From Turritopsis dohrnii (Eukaryota > Cnidaria > Hydrozoa > Anthoathecata > Oceaniidae): 64,000 nt of DNA. Below the pieces are notes generated by a model. It saw only the letters and a program-made list of their open reading frames with translations. It ran no database searches and was not told the origin of the DNA. Each line of letters starts with the position of its first letter. The first letter of the stretch is position 1. The DNA lies in contig BQMF02000023.1 in assembly GCA_027922465.2 (NCBI GenBank), positions 1,488,001 to 1,552,000 on the forward strand, in the 5' to 3' direction. A program made the translations under genes and the position numbers. Shown in pieces: positions 1 through 11,517 of this stretch.

Positions 1-578
1 CATGTTTGCCCCATTCCAGCCATGCAAGTACAATGAGCTCGCATAATTTTAGCAGACTTTTTCTCTAAAATAACCCACAATGGGTGAAAAGCATCATTGA
101 TTCTTTCAGATTTACGACAGCTACATTTTATGATGCAGTAAGGGTTGTCAGAATGTATGCTGTTGAAGAAAAGCTCCTGAAGCCATCCAGATTTACGATA
201 ACTGTAAGCTTTGCATTCCTTGTAATCATTTAGGTCTTCACTACTGAGTTCACTAGGATGAAACATCAAGTAATGAAAAATGTCTGGATATAACACCATA
301 GGCCAACATATTCGACCTTCTTCTTCAGAAAACCAACCAGATTCTAATGTATATGGGTCAGGTAAAGACAGATTATTAATAATAAGTTTATTTTTGTACT
401 CATGCCCGAGTTCTTGTTCGATTTCAACAGCTGTTTTTACAAGTGGAACATTATTTTCACTAGCAGCAAATACTCGAGCAACAAGTTCAATTTTTCGTCT
501 AGAAACTTTGAGACCACGTAACTTTAAGAAGTTTTTCAATTCTTCAACAGTCATAGATGATATCAAATCGTAATCCAT
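1..578 (-). CDS. N-terminal part of a SAP/SWIM zinc-finger protein (YqaJ-associated type), cut by window edge
   Basis: An open frame of 192 codons starts at an ATG at 578 and runs off the left edge without a stop. Residues about 4-40 resemble a SAP-type DNA-binding helix-hairpin (VEELKNFLKLRGLKVSRR). The last residues, HCTCMAGMGQT followed by a codon beginning TG, look like the first half of a SWIM zinc finger (CxC...C/H); the next residue would be the expected Cys or Trp. In cnidarian genomes this order is usually followed by a YqaJ-like nuclease domain, which would lie outside the window. The lack of stops over 578 bases beside very decayed neighbours suggests a younger or constrained copy. 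No intron is needed. Such proteins are multicopy, so this may be element-borne rather than a host gene. Confidence 0.72.
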   Translation of the reverse strand, partial: MDYDLISSMTVEELKNFLKLRGLKVSRRKIELVARVFAASENNVPLVKTAVEIEQELGHEYKNKLIINNLSLPDPYTLESGWFSEEEGRICWPMVLYPDIFHYLMFHPSELSSEDLNDYKECKAYSYRKSGWLQELFFNSIHSDNPYCIIKCSCRKSERINDAFHPLWVILEKKSAKIMRAHCTCMAGMGQT

Positions 579-751
579 CGTAAATATTCGTAGTAATATA
601 GCGCTTTGAAAATGCCAGAAGTACTGCTTGATGTTTATAGTTCGTTTTATCAACTAAAAATGGCGCTTTGAGCGAAATCAACAAATTTTGTACCCCATAA
701 GCTAGCGTCCAGGCTCCAAAAATTTAAAACCGGAAAATTATGTCGGATCGG

Positions 752-1712
752 TATATTAGGCTTAACATTGCACGTTGAATTGTCCAATACAGGAACAGAT
801 CATTTGAAAAGAGAATGGACTGTCTTACCATTTTGTAACAGTGTTGCTGCAATTCCAGTCCACGCACACGTACTTACTGACAGGTTCCTTCCAATAACCT
901 TGGGAATGATGTAATTGTACGTGAAAATGAATGTACAATGCTAGCATTCGGCAAGGTGAAAGGTATTTCTTACGGGTGCTGTTGTTACATGTTCCTGGTG
1001 CGACTTCCTTTGAATACCTTAGAACTGTTAATGGGATTGTATGTAGATCTTTTAGGGAAGCGTGTATTGTACTTGGACTATTGGATGCTGATACTTTGTG
1101 GATACGAACCATGGAGGCCTTGCCGCATCAGCAACTCCCTCTAAAATTCGAAAAGCCTTCTCCTTCATTCTGATCCATGGAGTACCAAACAATCCGGCCG
1201 AGTTGTGGGAAAGATTCCGTGCTCACATGGTTGAAGATTATTTGAGACACCAGTCGGAAGTACAAGCAGAGCAGTCAGCTCTTGGTAAAATTCAAGAAGA
1301 CTTGCAGCAATTTGGTAGGGTTGTTACTGACTTTGATTTACCGGCTTTTGAACAAGCTATTGCTGACGATCTACCAAATGCTGATGAAATGAGGGAAGAG
1401 GCCATCAACATGAGGAACACGTTGTATGCTGACCAGCTTGCTGTTGCCGACGCAGTCCTAGATGCAGTGGCAACAAACGATAATAATAGTGCTAAAATTT
1501 TCTTCCTTGATGGACCCAGTGGGACAGGTAAAACTTTCACGTACAATTACATCATTACATCACAAGGTTATTGGAAGAAACCTATCAGTAAGTACGTGTG
1601 CGTGGACTGGAATTGCAGCAACACTGTTACAAAAGTGTAAGACAGTTCATTCTCTTTTCAAATAACATGTTCCTGTATTGGACAATTCAACGTGCAATGT
1701 CAAGCCTAAGAG
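752..1712. repeat. Inverted repeat within Helitron helicase sequence (arms about 752-925 and 1540-1712)
   Basis: The minus strand of 752-925 and the plus strand of 1540-1712 read almost the same, including the stretch encoding helicase residues after Walker A and the phrase GTTGAATTGTCCAATACAGG. The spacer (926-1539) is helicase coding sequence. The arms differ by a few substitutions and small indels, for example GAACAGATCATTTG against GAACATGTTATTTG. Confidence 0.8.
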
Positions 1713-1837
1713 TAGGCACGCCAATTTTTTACGTAGCCAGCATATTGTAATATTTGATGAGACAAGTATGATTCCTAAGCATGCAATTGAGGCTATTGAT
1801 AGAATGTTTAGAGATATCTGTACAGAGGCCTAGTTAG

Positions 1838-1970
1838 GGTCAGTCAAAAAAAGTGGAGGAGTTCAATATTATGATATTTCTTTTCAGTCTTAAGTAGCCA
1901 TTAGGTTACTTGCACGTTTTCCTTTTCAACCCTAAATGGCTTAACTCTCCTCCACAAATTTTGACTGACC
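1838..1970. mobile_element. 133-bp inverted-repeat element inside the Helitron helicase
   Basis: The left end GGTCAGTCAAAAAAAGTGG is the inverse of the right end CCACAAATTTTGACTGACC with two differences, and the following AGGAGTT/AACTCTCC also pairs. No coding sequence lies inside. It separates the Walker B part of the helicase from the part beginning SDVSFAGK. Target duplication is not clear, so the superfamily is left open. Confidence 0.6.
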
Positions 1971-2210
1971 TCTGGCTGCGCCTCTGCTGTAACAGTGATG
2001 TGTCTTTTGCTGGAAAGGTTGTTCTTTTAGTGAAAAGAGGCAGAGCTCAGATGATGGAAGTATGCATAAAGAGCTCTGTATTGTGGCCAATAGTGCGTAT
2101 CTTTGATCTGAATGTCAACATGAGAGCTGCTCCTGGCCAAAGGGAATTTGCAGAATTCCTACTTGAATTAGGAAACCGAGCGATATCAAAAAAAGTGGAT
2201 GATCCATTTA

Positions 2211-3007
2211 CGGTGTGAGTAAGGGAAAAAAACGTGTTTTTGTTTTTTAATTAATTCCTTTGACAGGAATATGTTTATATCAAGTATGATACATTTTTGG
2301 AAAGCTTATTTACATCTCTAAATGCCCATGTTAATAATTTTAGGGTAAACTAAAAATGTAAGATTTTAGAACGAGTCAAAGAAAATGAACCTTGTTGTAA
2401 AAACGTAGCTCCATTTACAAAATGAGTTAAGTTTAACTTATGTTTTTTACACTTTTGTAATCACAAGAGATAGAATAAAAAACGGTTTTTTCTTTTTTTA
2501 CTCAAACAAATTATTTTCAGAGTTATTTTCTGTTTTCATTTTTTTTGCTTTTCAAGACTATAACTCATATTCTGTTTAGATTAAAGAGATAAAAAAAACC
2601 GTTTTTAGTTCTACCCTTCAGCTTTTCAGTAAGCCAAGTCTCACTGTCAGAGCTTTTTTAGTTTTGTAAATGAAGCATCAAACGTTAGTGGCTCTGACAC
2701 GAAAAGTGAACACTGAAAAAAACAGCTTTAAAGATTTTTCTTTATTGCGTGAACTAATTAATTATTTATGAAACGGAATTTTGAAACAAAAGGATCAATA
2801 CGCAACATGATCACTATGTTTTATTTTTTCATGGTCTTTAATGTACATAAATTAGCCGCTAATACAACGGTTTTGGAAAATAAACGGACTTCCCATCCAC
2901 TTCCTGAAAAAATAGTTTCACCATTGGAAAATTCAGAGTTCCTTTCATCCTGATGTGCAAAAAAACTTTTTTTCAAAAAAGTCAATGATTTTTCCCTTAC
3001 TCACACC
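2211..3007. mobile_element. Harbinger-like non-autonomous element (about 797 bp) with TTA target duplication
   Basis: Ends GGTGTGAGTAAGGGAAAAA (2212) and TTTTTCCCTTACTCACACC (3007) are perfect inverted repeats of 19 bases. TTA flanks both sides (2208-2210 and 3008-3010). Removing the element plus one TTA restores the helicase frame as DDPF-KDSIKIPHE, which confirms the borders, apart from an extra C at the left end. A three-base TTA duplication is typical of PIF/Harbinger. The interior is A/T-rich and I recognise no transposase in it. Confidence 0.78.
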
Positions 3008-3403
3008 TTAAAGATTCCATCAAAATTCCGCATGAATGTGTTTTGCATGAAAACAATGATATCGTCCACTCTATTTTTAGTGATGCTGGAGGAGAGGATA
3101 TGTCAAATCGTGTTATTCTGACACCGACCAATGACGAGGCTTTGGTGATTAATGAACGGATTCTTCAGGGAATGCCTGGTTAAACGGTCACATACTTTAG
3201 TGTAGATTCTGTTGTCTCTGATGAGCAAGAAGAGATTGATCTTTATCTTATGGACTTCATCAATTCGCTTACTCCTTCTGGAATGCCTCCACACCGGTTG
3301 AACTTGAAATTCAACAGTATAGTGATGCTGCTGCGAAATTTATCATTGAAGGATGGTTTATGCAACGGCACAGGATTGGTCATTCCTAATCTCCGAGAGA
3401 ATA

Positions 3404-5387
3404 TCCTTGATTTGTTACCACTGCATCTAGGACTGCGTTGGCAACAGCAATCTGGTCAGCATTCAACGTGTTCCTCATGTTGATGGCTTCTTCCCTCACC
3501 TCATCAGCATTTGGTAGATCGTCTGCAATAGCTTGTTCAAAAGCAGGTAAATCAAAGTCAGTAACCACTACCAAATTACTGCAAGACTTCCTGAATTTTA
3601 CCAAGAGGTGACTGCTCTGCTTGTACTTCCGACTGGTGTCTCAAATAATCTTCAACCATGTGAGCACGGAATCTTTCCCACAACTCGGCCGGATTGTTTG
3701 GTACTCCATGGATCAGAATGAAGGAGAAGGCTTTTCGAATTTTAGAGGGAGTTGCTGATGCGGCAAGTTCCTCCATGGTTCGTATCCACAAAGTATCGTC
3801 ATCCAATAGTCCAAGTGCAATACACGCTTCCCTAAAAGATCTATATACAATCCCATTAACAGTTCTAAGGTATTCAAAGGAAGTCGCACCAGGAACATGT
3901 AACAACAGCACACGTAAGAAATACCTTTCACCCTGCCGAATGCTAGCATTGTACATTCTACTTACAATTTTTTCTGCTCGACGCTGACGTGTCACCCACT
4001 TATGTTGTCGTGTTTGAAACACGTAATGGTGGGGGAAAACAGGATATAAATATTGACGTGCCCGTTCGTCAACACGATTTAATTTGAACCAAGCAGTTAA
4101 CTTGGTGTGCTCTTGTCCTCTTTCCAGTGCTGCTTGTTCCTGTCCTTTTCTGAAAAGAATCTGTGGCTCATTTGGAAGGTGAACAGGAAGTCGTAAAATA
4201 GCATGACTTTGAGTGTGCATTGGAAAAGAGCATAAACGCCACACAGCTTCTGGAGCAGATACATACCTCGCATCTAAAAAGGTTTTGATTTTATCATGAT
4301 TTATTCGCTCATTGATTTCAATTTGAGCAGTATCATGTCCTTTGTAAATGTATTTGTACAAATACTTGACGCTTTTAACGGAAACACAGGCCTCTAGGTT
4401 TATATGTGCATTGTACTTTTTGCTGAGGAAAGGGTTGTTTGGGACGATCCATCTGTTGTCAAGATCCAAATTCCGAATTCAAACAGTTCTTCCGTCATCT
4501 GGTCGGTGATAAAAAGGATAGCCATCCACATTTAAGACAGTTCCATTGTTGAACTGCTTCGGAAATTTTTGCTGCACTTACCATCTTGCATACACGGTGA
4601 AGACACATTCAAATGGACACACGGACTGTGGACTATGCAAGATTTGATGATTTCGTAAAGTTCTGGTTCTTGGTCCCGATTTGGAATTCGTGCTGATATC
4701 AATGAATCAATATCATCAGCATTGCGCAACTTAAATTCGTTGCCGAGATGCAGCAGCATGTGCACATGAGGTAGCCCCCTTTTCTGAAATTCTATAACAT
4801 CCACCTGTACTACAGATACACCTAGAACAGAATCTTTTATAATATCGTTTTTAAGAGCTTCCAACTTCAATTTGAATACTCGTGTAACCAGATCTGGCCT
4901 ATCTGATGGAGTTTGATCAGGCAAAGGATTTTGAACCATTTCAGGCAATTTAGGATTGCATATAAAAGCTAAAAATAAATGTGGTTTACCTTTTTTCGAA
5001 ACTAATGCCATAGCATATAGGTACAATTGGTTCATATTTCTCGGTGAACCTGAAAAGGTAGATGGCAATACAACGACATTACCCGCACGGAGGTTTCGTT
5101 CATGGGCAGCTTCCTCCAAATAGTCCATCAAGCCTGTGTAGCTATCCCCCGTAATTGTTCTTGGTTCTGGCATATGAAGTCGAGTCTCGCTCCCTCCACT
5201 TTGACATAGCTGTCAACAACAAACTGTTGAAATAGTTTTCCAGCTAAATGTAAAGCAGAAAATTCACGTCTAATGGCAATACGATAAATGTAATACTGCA
5301 ATTGTGTAATCTTATTCCGCCTTTCAGTTGCATGCTGTTGTACGTGATTCATGTTCGGACTCCATCCAGGATCACCTCTAGGAAAAA
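3404..5387 (-). pseudogene. Helitron RepHel protein: HUH Rep domain to helicase N-terminus
   Basis: The frame resumes right after the hAT with FPRGDPGWSPN. At 5173-4532 it contains FICNPKLPEM (motif 1) and the HUH motif RGLPHVHMLL, then, after a frameshift near 4550 and one TGA near 4482, the tyrosine motif KYLYKYIYKG near 4350. These are the catalytic parts of a rolling-circle Rep: two His bind metal and the Tyr residues nick and hold the DNA end. Downstream (4469-3576) is the linker to the PIF1-type helicase, which stops after VLDAVVTN near 3408, before Walker A. The HUH and Tyr motifs survive, but the reading frame does not and the helicase is truncated. Confidence 0.85.
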
Positions 5388-8300
5388 CAGGGTAGCCACT
5401 CTCCTGGAAACTCCTGGAATCTCCTGGATTTTTTTAATGCTCCTGGAAACTCCTGGAAACTCCTAGATTTTTTGGAAATATCTGCATTTCTCCTGGAAAT
5501 CTCCTGGAAATTCGGTTTGCTCAATTTCTCACATTGAATTTGTGTATATTATATATATTTTTTATTCCAAACTTAAGTTTGGAAATTATCTGACATTAAA
5601 GGCTTACTTATGCATGTTTTTTTACTGTATCTGTGTATTGACTATTACTGTTTTAAGTGTCTGAAAAATGTCTAAAAAAAAATATGTCTCTTTTACCCAC
5701 CAATGGTTGTCAGACGAGCGTTTTAAAGGCTGGATACAGAAAGTAGAAAAAGATGAAAGGTCTGCCAGATGTACGTATTGTTGTAAAACATTTGATATTG
5801 GTAATATGGGTGAAAGTGCCCTAACAAGCCACATGAAAGGGAAAAAACATTGTGAAAGGGCACCATCATCTGCATCAGTTGAATCTTTTTTCAAGCAAGC
5901 AGACACCGGAACTTCTACTGCATCTAGTACAAACGTCCAACCAGTTGGTGTAACAAAGAATGCCCGTTCAGTAACCTCTATGATAATCAGTTCCTCTACA
6001 ATCCATGCAGAGATTCGTTGGGCCTTGAAAGTTGTTATGTCGAAATTTTCTAAAAATTCATGTGATGACATATCATCGCTATTTGCCACAATATTTTCAG
6101 ACAGCAGTATAGCAAATTCATTTTCCTGTGGTAAAACCAAATGTAGGTACATGGATAACCTTTGGTCTTGCACCATATTTTCGCCAGTTACTGAAAAATG
6201 ATCTAAAAATCAGTCCGTACCATGTCATTAACCGCTGTTTTAACCGAGTACTCCATTTTGGGGAAATGGATTTTCTAGTACGGTTTTGGAACGTACCTAA
6301 GAAAATTGTGGAGACCCGTTACCTCACTTCAGAGTTTTTGCAAGGTGCCAAAGCTGAACAACTTGTCGATAAATATGATAAAGCTGTGATAGACACAATT
6401 GATCAGTTGAAGCTGCTACAGATTTCTACAGATGGTCCTAACGTTAACCTTAAATTTTTGGAAATTGTTAATGAGCAACGTGAAGAAGGCAACCATCTTG
6501 CTCTAATTGATATTGGAACATGTGGCTTGTACACAGTTCACGGCAGCCTAAAAAATGGGATAATGTCCTCTGGCTGGAAAGTTGACAATGTGTTAAGATG
6601 GATGTGGAATTTATTAAAAGAAAGTCCAGCCAGGAGAGAAGTATATGAAAGAATTACAAAGAGCCAGATTTACCCTCTGCCTTATTGCAAAACAAGATGG
6701 TGTGAGAATGAAGGAAGTGCTGAACGAGCAGCTGAAATCTGGCCCAATTACCGATTGTTCATTAATCACTTGATGTCTTTGCCAAAATCCAGCCAGCCGA
6801 AGAATAATAAGAGTTACGATGGCCTTGTCAGTGTAGTTGGGGATCCTTTGCTGTGTGCAAAATTCAAGTTTATAGAATTGCTTTCTTGGAAATTCAACAA
6901 GTTTTTGCGAGGTTTCCAAACGGATAACCCTTTCTGCATCATGTGCTAGAGGATTTGTTGCGGTGGTTGATGGAAAAGTTTATCCTGAAAGAAACTCTTC
7001 AGAAAGCTAACTCTGTGAGGAAGCTCTTGAAGCTTAACCCAAAGGAGGTTGGCATACAGAAGCCTGTTGCTCAGATAGATGTTGGTTCTGCTGCCAGACT
7101 ACACATTGCCGAGTACAAAAGGAAAAACAACTCCAAAGAAAGCACCATATTAAATTTTCGTAAAGAAGTATTGGCTTTGCTCTCAACAGTTACATCACAT
7201 TTTATAGAAAAGTCACCAATCAGAAGTGCTGTTGTCAGATTTGCAGTTTGTTTTGATCCTAATTATATGGCTAGTGACCAGGAGAGTGCTGTGAAGGCAT
7301 TTGGCTTGTTGTCAGAAAAGCTATTAACTTTGAAAAGGTTGGTATCCATTGTTTCGGCTATGTACAAAACTTCAGCTCACTCAACACCAGTGTTTCTTTT
7401 CAATTAACTTTTTTTAGACTATTCTTTAGCCTAGTAAATTAAGCTTGCTTATGCTCACCAGAAATCTGGCTGAGTGGCCTGGCTGCCACATCCTCTGATC
7501 ACTTTTTGGATATTTCAATGCATTTTGGTTTTCTAGGTTGCTATCTACAAAATTTGTTGAAGAAGCAAAAGAACAGTATCAATTATTCATAAAAGATGTT
7601 GTGACTGCTGAGTTTGATAAATTTGAGAGATTTGATAAGTATGATCAACAGGTTGATATGTTCTTGGGCACGTACCTCTCAGAGCAAAAATACTGCAATG
7701 TTTTTGATGTATTGAAGATTGTGTGTACTTTGTCACATGGTCAGGCATCAATAGAAAGAGGATTTAGCATCAACAAAGAACATCTTGTTGAAAACTTGCA
7801 AGAAGAATCATTGATGGCTCTTCGTGTAATAAATGACTACATGGTGATAAATAATTTCAACCCTGTAGATATACCAATAACAAAAGAAATGATGGAAAAT
7901 GTCAAAGCTTCTAGAGCACGTTACATGCTTTCATTGGATGAACGGAAAAAAACGGAAGAAGAGAATGAAAAAACTCGAAAGCGTAAAAAGTTAGCAGAAT
8001 AAGTTGAGGACGTGGCAGCAAAGAAGAAAGCTTTGTTGTTGTCCATTGATAAAGATGTCAAACGTTCTGACCAGCTTGCACTCCAAGCTGAGTCAGAGAA
8101 AGACTTTTCTCTTTTGCACATGTCTAATTCACTAAAAGATCTTGTGAAGAAAAAACGAGATGAGTTAAATGATTTGATTAAAGACGAACAATCGTTGAAA
8201 GAAAAGGTCCTGCAATAAATTGTATGCATTGTTTTAAACTGCCATGCTGAGTTGTTTACGTTAAGGACATTGACATTTTAAAAAGAACCACTTAAAAAAC

Positions 8301-8559
8301 TTGTTAATATTGATTTTAGGACTCTCTTGGACTACAATATACTATACATTTCAACCATTGTAAAACCTTTTTTATGATTTTGTTCATAGGAAAACGATGT
8401 TTTTATTTTGCCCTGTCCTCATCCATGTTTGCATTTGCTTTAACATATTAAAACTATTGATACTGTGTCTACCTTAAAGGGGGATTTCTCCTGGAAATAT
8501 TAGCAGAATTCTCCTGGAATCTCCTGGAATTTCCTTTTAAGAAAAGAGTGGCAACCCTG
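5388..8559 (+). mobile_element. hAT transposon with BED-finger transposase and CTCCTGGAA subterminal repeats
   Basis: Terminal inverted repeats are CAGGGTAGCCACTC at 5388 and GAGTGGCAACCCTG ending at 8559, with the CAG...CTG ends usual for hAT. Both subterminal regions carry tandem-like copies of CTCCTGGAA: about seven in 5400-5510 and three in 8485-8530, probable transposase binding sites. The element sits inside the Helitron. A clean 8-bp target duplication is not seen; only AAAAA is shared by the flanks. One plus-strand transposase gene lies inside. Confidence 0.85.
5668..8216 (+). pseudogene. hAT transposase with N-terminal BED zinc finger
   Basis: Starts MSKKKYVSFTHQWL. Residues about 30-65 form a BED-type finger (CTYCCKTF ... 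LTSHMKGKKHC). The DDE core follows in another frame (6128-6949), with STDGPNVN as the probable second catalytic Asp. The position where SFDESLN is expected reads INRCFN, so the first acidic residue may be lost. The C-terminal hAT dimerisation region (LSHGQASIERGFSINKEHL) is at about 7735-7790. A likely intron spans about 7339-7537, ending TTTTCTAG. Frameshifts occur near 6150 and 6945. A TAA at 8000-8002 interrupts the frame, which continues to 8216 with a Lys/Asp-rich coiled-coil-like tail. Confidence 0.85.
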
Positions 8560-9240
8560 AAAAATTATTTGATACATCATGGAGTCAATGTTTGTCGACA
8601 TGTAAGAAATATTTTGCAAGATCTGATCTCTTGGATACACTACAATATTTCTACCAGCCGGAGGCGCACCATCGTTACCTACAAAAACTGCTGCGACTTC
8701 TTCGTGATGTGGAGCATTGTATCTCCTCCTGTTCTACCTTCACGCATATACATACCCACTACCACTACCGTTGGTCTATTTTCTAAAAGCGCCCTTTCTT
8801 CTTCTACTCGTTCAACCCGAGCCAAGTTATGCTGCGGCATAACGTGAAACTCTATTAATGACTGATCAGGTTGCTCATTATCTGTTAGCGACTGTTGTCG
8901 GTGATCTTGCGCTTCAAGTGGAGCAGCAACTTGCTCAGGTTGCTTGTTATCTCTTAACGACTGCTGTCGGTGATTTTGTGATAGGAATCGAGCAGCAACT
9001 TGTTCCGGTTGCTCATTAGCCCGTCGCTGTCTTTGATGTTGTGCATCCCTCTCCCTTCTCAATTGCACGTTATCTCCTTTGTCATTCAGCATCTCTAAGG
9101 CGACGGCGTTGTTGAGGGTCATCAGTAGGGGGTTGTTGTTGTTGCCTCTCATCATCATGTTGATGTTGCCGTGCATCAACTACATCTCTATCAAATTGTG
9201 ATCTAGGCAATACAATCCTTTGAGGGATTCCATAGTCATG
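8560..9240 (-). pseudogene. Helitron N-terminal region, upstream of the hAT insertion
   Basis: A 166-codon frame at 9179-8679 is rich in Gln, Arg and Asn, with a repeated pattern (NEQPEQVAARF, NKQPEQVAAPL, NEQPDQSL) spaced 20-24 residues apart. Such Q/R-rich leaders precede the zinc-finger and Rep parts in many animal Helitrons. The frame is lost between 8679 and the hAT border, so no intact leader-Rep fusion remains. The assignment rests mainly on position between the Helitron 5' terminus and the Rep domain. Confidence 0.6.
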
Positions 9241-9779
9241 ATCAGAATTCATAACTCGTTGAGAAAAAACTCAAACAAAAGAACAATCTATTATACAGGA
9301 ATATATATCTATCTAATTTTTATTATCACCACAAAAATAAAAACACAACAGGCCTTGTGTTTTTTGTCAGTTTACCTAGGTAAATAGACAACAATAAACA
9401 AAAAAGCAAACACAACTTTCCTTTGTTGTCTTTAGGCAAACGAAGTGATCGTTTTTTCTCAACTTTCTTCACTTTCTTTTCGCACAACTATGAAACAAAA
9501 TGGTTCAAAGCAAACCTATCTGTTTCCAATTGTTGCCATGACATTGTACGGGGGTTAACAAATGCTTAAAAGTGGATTCATTAAAGGTCATTCTTAAGGA
9601 TTGTGGAAATATTAACTTATAAATTCACTTATATTACTAATGTACATATATTTCAGTTAAAAATATTACAATTTCATGCAATTATCGCTATTTTTTACGT
9701 TTATACCCCTTAATTTTCTTCAGATCTCTGCGATTTCTCCCTTGCAGATCCCCAATTTCTTTCGAAGCAAAATCTACCA
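9241..9779. other. Helitron 5' leader, no gene recognised
   Basis: This stretch lies between the Helitron terminus and its first coding region. It is A/T-rich, with no long frame and no obvious repeat array. It is probably the promoter and untranslated leader of the Helitron. Confidence 0.5.
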
Positions 9780-9835
9780 TTTTTCGTGACTTACAAACAA
9801 ACAGACAAACAGAGAATCGGCTATTGATATATAGA
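9780..9835 (-). mobile_element. Helitron 5' terminus
   Basis: On the minus strand the sequence begins at 9835 with TCTATATATCAATAGCCGAT and continues into TTTGT repeats and GTAAGTCACG. It starts with TC preceded by A, as Helitrons do. The same end occurs on the plus strand at 63583. Confidence 0.8.
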
Positions 9836-10266
9836 TTCATTTATTTATTAACTAAGAACATTAATTATCAATTATTGACTAAGCCACATCAACAAAAGAT
9901 GGAAAATGCAAAGCTTAATGAATTCTTAATTGGAGAATGTATCTGACTTTTTCAGTAAAGCATTAAACCGAACACCGTTGTTGATTAGTGAACAAAATTT
10001 ATATCTATACGAAAGAACTCTAGTGTGCATATACATTAGTGGCAATTGTAGGACTTGCATTAATCTGAAATATTCCAAACAGATTCTTACCAATAATTAT
10101 ACAATTTGATTTGTTTGAATAAGAGTCACTAAATGTTTTAGCAAATTACATTGATATTTCACTTCAAGTGTTTTGGATGATTCAACAGAAATTTTAAATT
10201 CATTGCGTTCATTAAGGCCCTGTGGTAAAAATTTTTGAATTTGTACTGCCAAAAGAACTCCCTTTC
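9836..10266. other. Junction between Helitron and Penelope-like element, no gene recognised
   Basis: A/T-rich sequence downstream of the GIY-YIG end of PLE1 and outside the Helitron terminus. It may include the 3' untranslated end of PLE1, but it lacks the CTGATGA...GAAA motif found at the other PLE ends in this window. Confidence 0.4.
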
Positions 10267-11517
10267 TCAAAATTGATTCTCGGTTATTGATGCGTCATTA
10301 ATCTGAAAACTAAAATCTTGAAACCCATTATGTGTGTTTTGTGTAAAATGTGAAAATAAACCCGCCTGTGGAACAACCCTACCCTGATTAAGTGTACCTG
10401 CATTCTTACGTTCACAATACAATTTAAAGTGACTCCTATAGTTGTTAACCCTTAGTCTGAATGGTGTTTTTGTACTACCTATATATTGTTTATTACATGT
10501 TTTACACACTAGCCTATAAATCACATATTTTGAATTGCAGTTAAAATTTCCACGACGAATAAAATACATTTTAATATTTTCACTATCAGTAAAGCTATCA
10601 TTTTCTATCAGTAATTTACAAACCTGACAATTTGATTTTTTGCAACATTTGCAGGATCCCCCTTTTTTATCAACTGCAGGTAACTGTGCCCTAACTAAAA
10701 TATCCTGCAAAGTTTTATCCTGAGGAAAAGATACATCACATTGTAAAACAACCTGTATTTCCTTAAAAATATTATAAATAACTTTACTTAACGCTGGATT
10801 AAATGTAGTGATAAAAATTTCCCATTCTACCCTGCCCTGCATACTTTCATTTCGATCTAGAGAGACAGTTCTATCAATCTGCGATTTCTATCAATCTGCA
10901 AGCCCTTTGTTGTATCCTCTTGAGTGGAGCCACTGTTTCAGTTCAGTAATCCTATCTAAAAAAACTTTATCATCCGAACAAATGAGACATATTCTTAAAG
11001 CTTGACTAAAAGGAATTCCCTTCTTAGTATGAAAAGGATGACAACTACAAAAATGAAGATGTTGGTGAGTGTCAGTGTCTTTGACAAAAAGATCCGTAGA
11101 AATAGTTTTACTTTGTCTTGTAACTAAAACATCTAAAAATTCAATTGACTTCCGGGAATACTTATAGGTAAATTTGATAGTTGGATGTATGCTATTAAGG
11201 TATGTAATAAACTCAATCAATGCTTCCTCACCGTGTTCCCCCACTAAAAATATATCATCAATATATCTCCACCAAACCCAGGGTTTCAAATGATAGTTGG
11301 AGAGCACCCTTTCCTCAAATTCTCCCATGAATAGGATAGCATGTGATGGAGCAAATTTGGTACCAATAGCAGTGCCCTGTTTTTGCCTAAATGTTTGAGA
11401 GTTGGGTTCAAAAATATTATTTTTTAGAAAAATTTCTGCTAACTTAATAAGTGATTCTGTGCTGACTGATTTGCCGTCTCTTCCGTTCAATGCATCTCTC
11501 ATAGCCTCCAGACCATC
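10267..11517 (-). pseudogene. PLE1 RT C-terminal half and GIY-YIG endonuclease
   Basis: Begins after the LINE with MRDALNGRDGKSVSTES. RT motif B is GTAIGTKFAPSHAILF and the catalytic box is RYIDDIFLVG. After a short frame break at about 10843-10890 the protein continues with a CKCCKKSNCQVC cysteine cluster and a GIY-YIG domain (YVIYRLVCKTCNKQYIGSTK, then RLRVNNYRSH), the endonuclease that nicks target DNA. Catalytic residues of both domains look intact, so the damage is mainly the insertions and small indels. Confidence 0.88.

Larger units (their letters stand above)
931..3403 (+). pseudogene. Helitron helicase remnant (PIF1-like), broken by two insertions
   Basis: Pieces of one PIF1-type Helitron helicase lie in order: the linker before the helicase (931-1490), Walker A GPSGTGKTFTYNYI near 1515, motif Ia-like WTGIAATLLQ near 1605, Walker B FDETSM near 1755, NMRAAPGQREF near 2115, and SLTPSGMPPHRLNL near 3270-3310. 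Between 1970 and 2110 the expected GGDFRQ motif is missing, leaving VVLL joined to VKRGR. Frameshifts occur near 1113 and 1595, and an in-frame stop near 3181. The last conserved helicase motif is absent because the sequence flips to the opposite strand at about 3404. The remnant is certainly inactive. It is split at 1838-1970 and 2211-3007 by small elements. Confidence 0.85.
926..3962. repeat. Large inverted duplication of Helitron helicase (arms about 926-1490 and 3404-3962)
   Basis: Plus-strand 926-1490 and minus-strand 3962-3404 encode the same piece of a Helitron protein, from MYNASIRQGERYF to ADAVLDAV. The plus arm has a one-base loss (GGAGGCC against GGAGGAACC) that breaks its frame; the minus arm keeps it. 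The two arms face each other around helicase remnants, so the left end of the Helitron has been rearranged head-to-head. Confidence 0.82.
3404..9835 (-). mobile_element. Helitron (minus strand), 5' end at 9835, carrying a nested hAT, left end rearranged
   Basis: Reading leftward from 9835: a canonical Helitron 5' terminus, an untranslated stretch, a Q/R-rich N-terminal protein region (9179-8679), a hAT insertion (5388-8559), then Rep and the helicase N-terminus down to 3404. Beyond that the element runs into inverted copies of its own helicase. No CTRR-type 3' end is identified. The element is therefore a broken autonomous-type Helitron. Confidence 0.8.

Noticed and set aside
280..573. Plus-strand frame of 97 codons
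   Set aside because: It is antisense to the SAP/SWIM frame, which explains the region better by recognisable domains.
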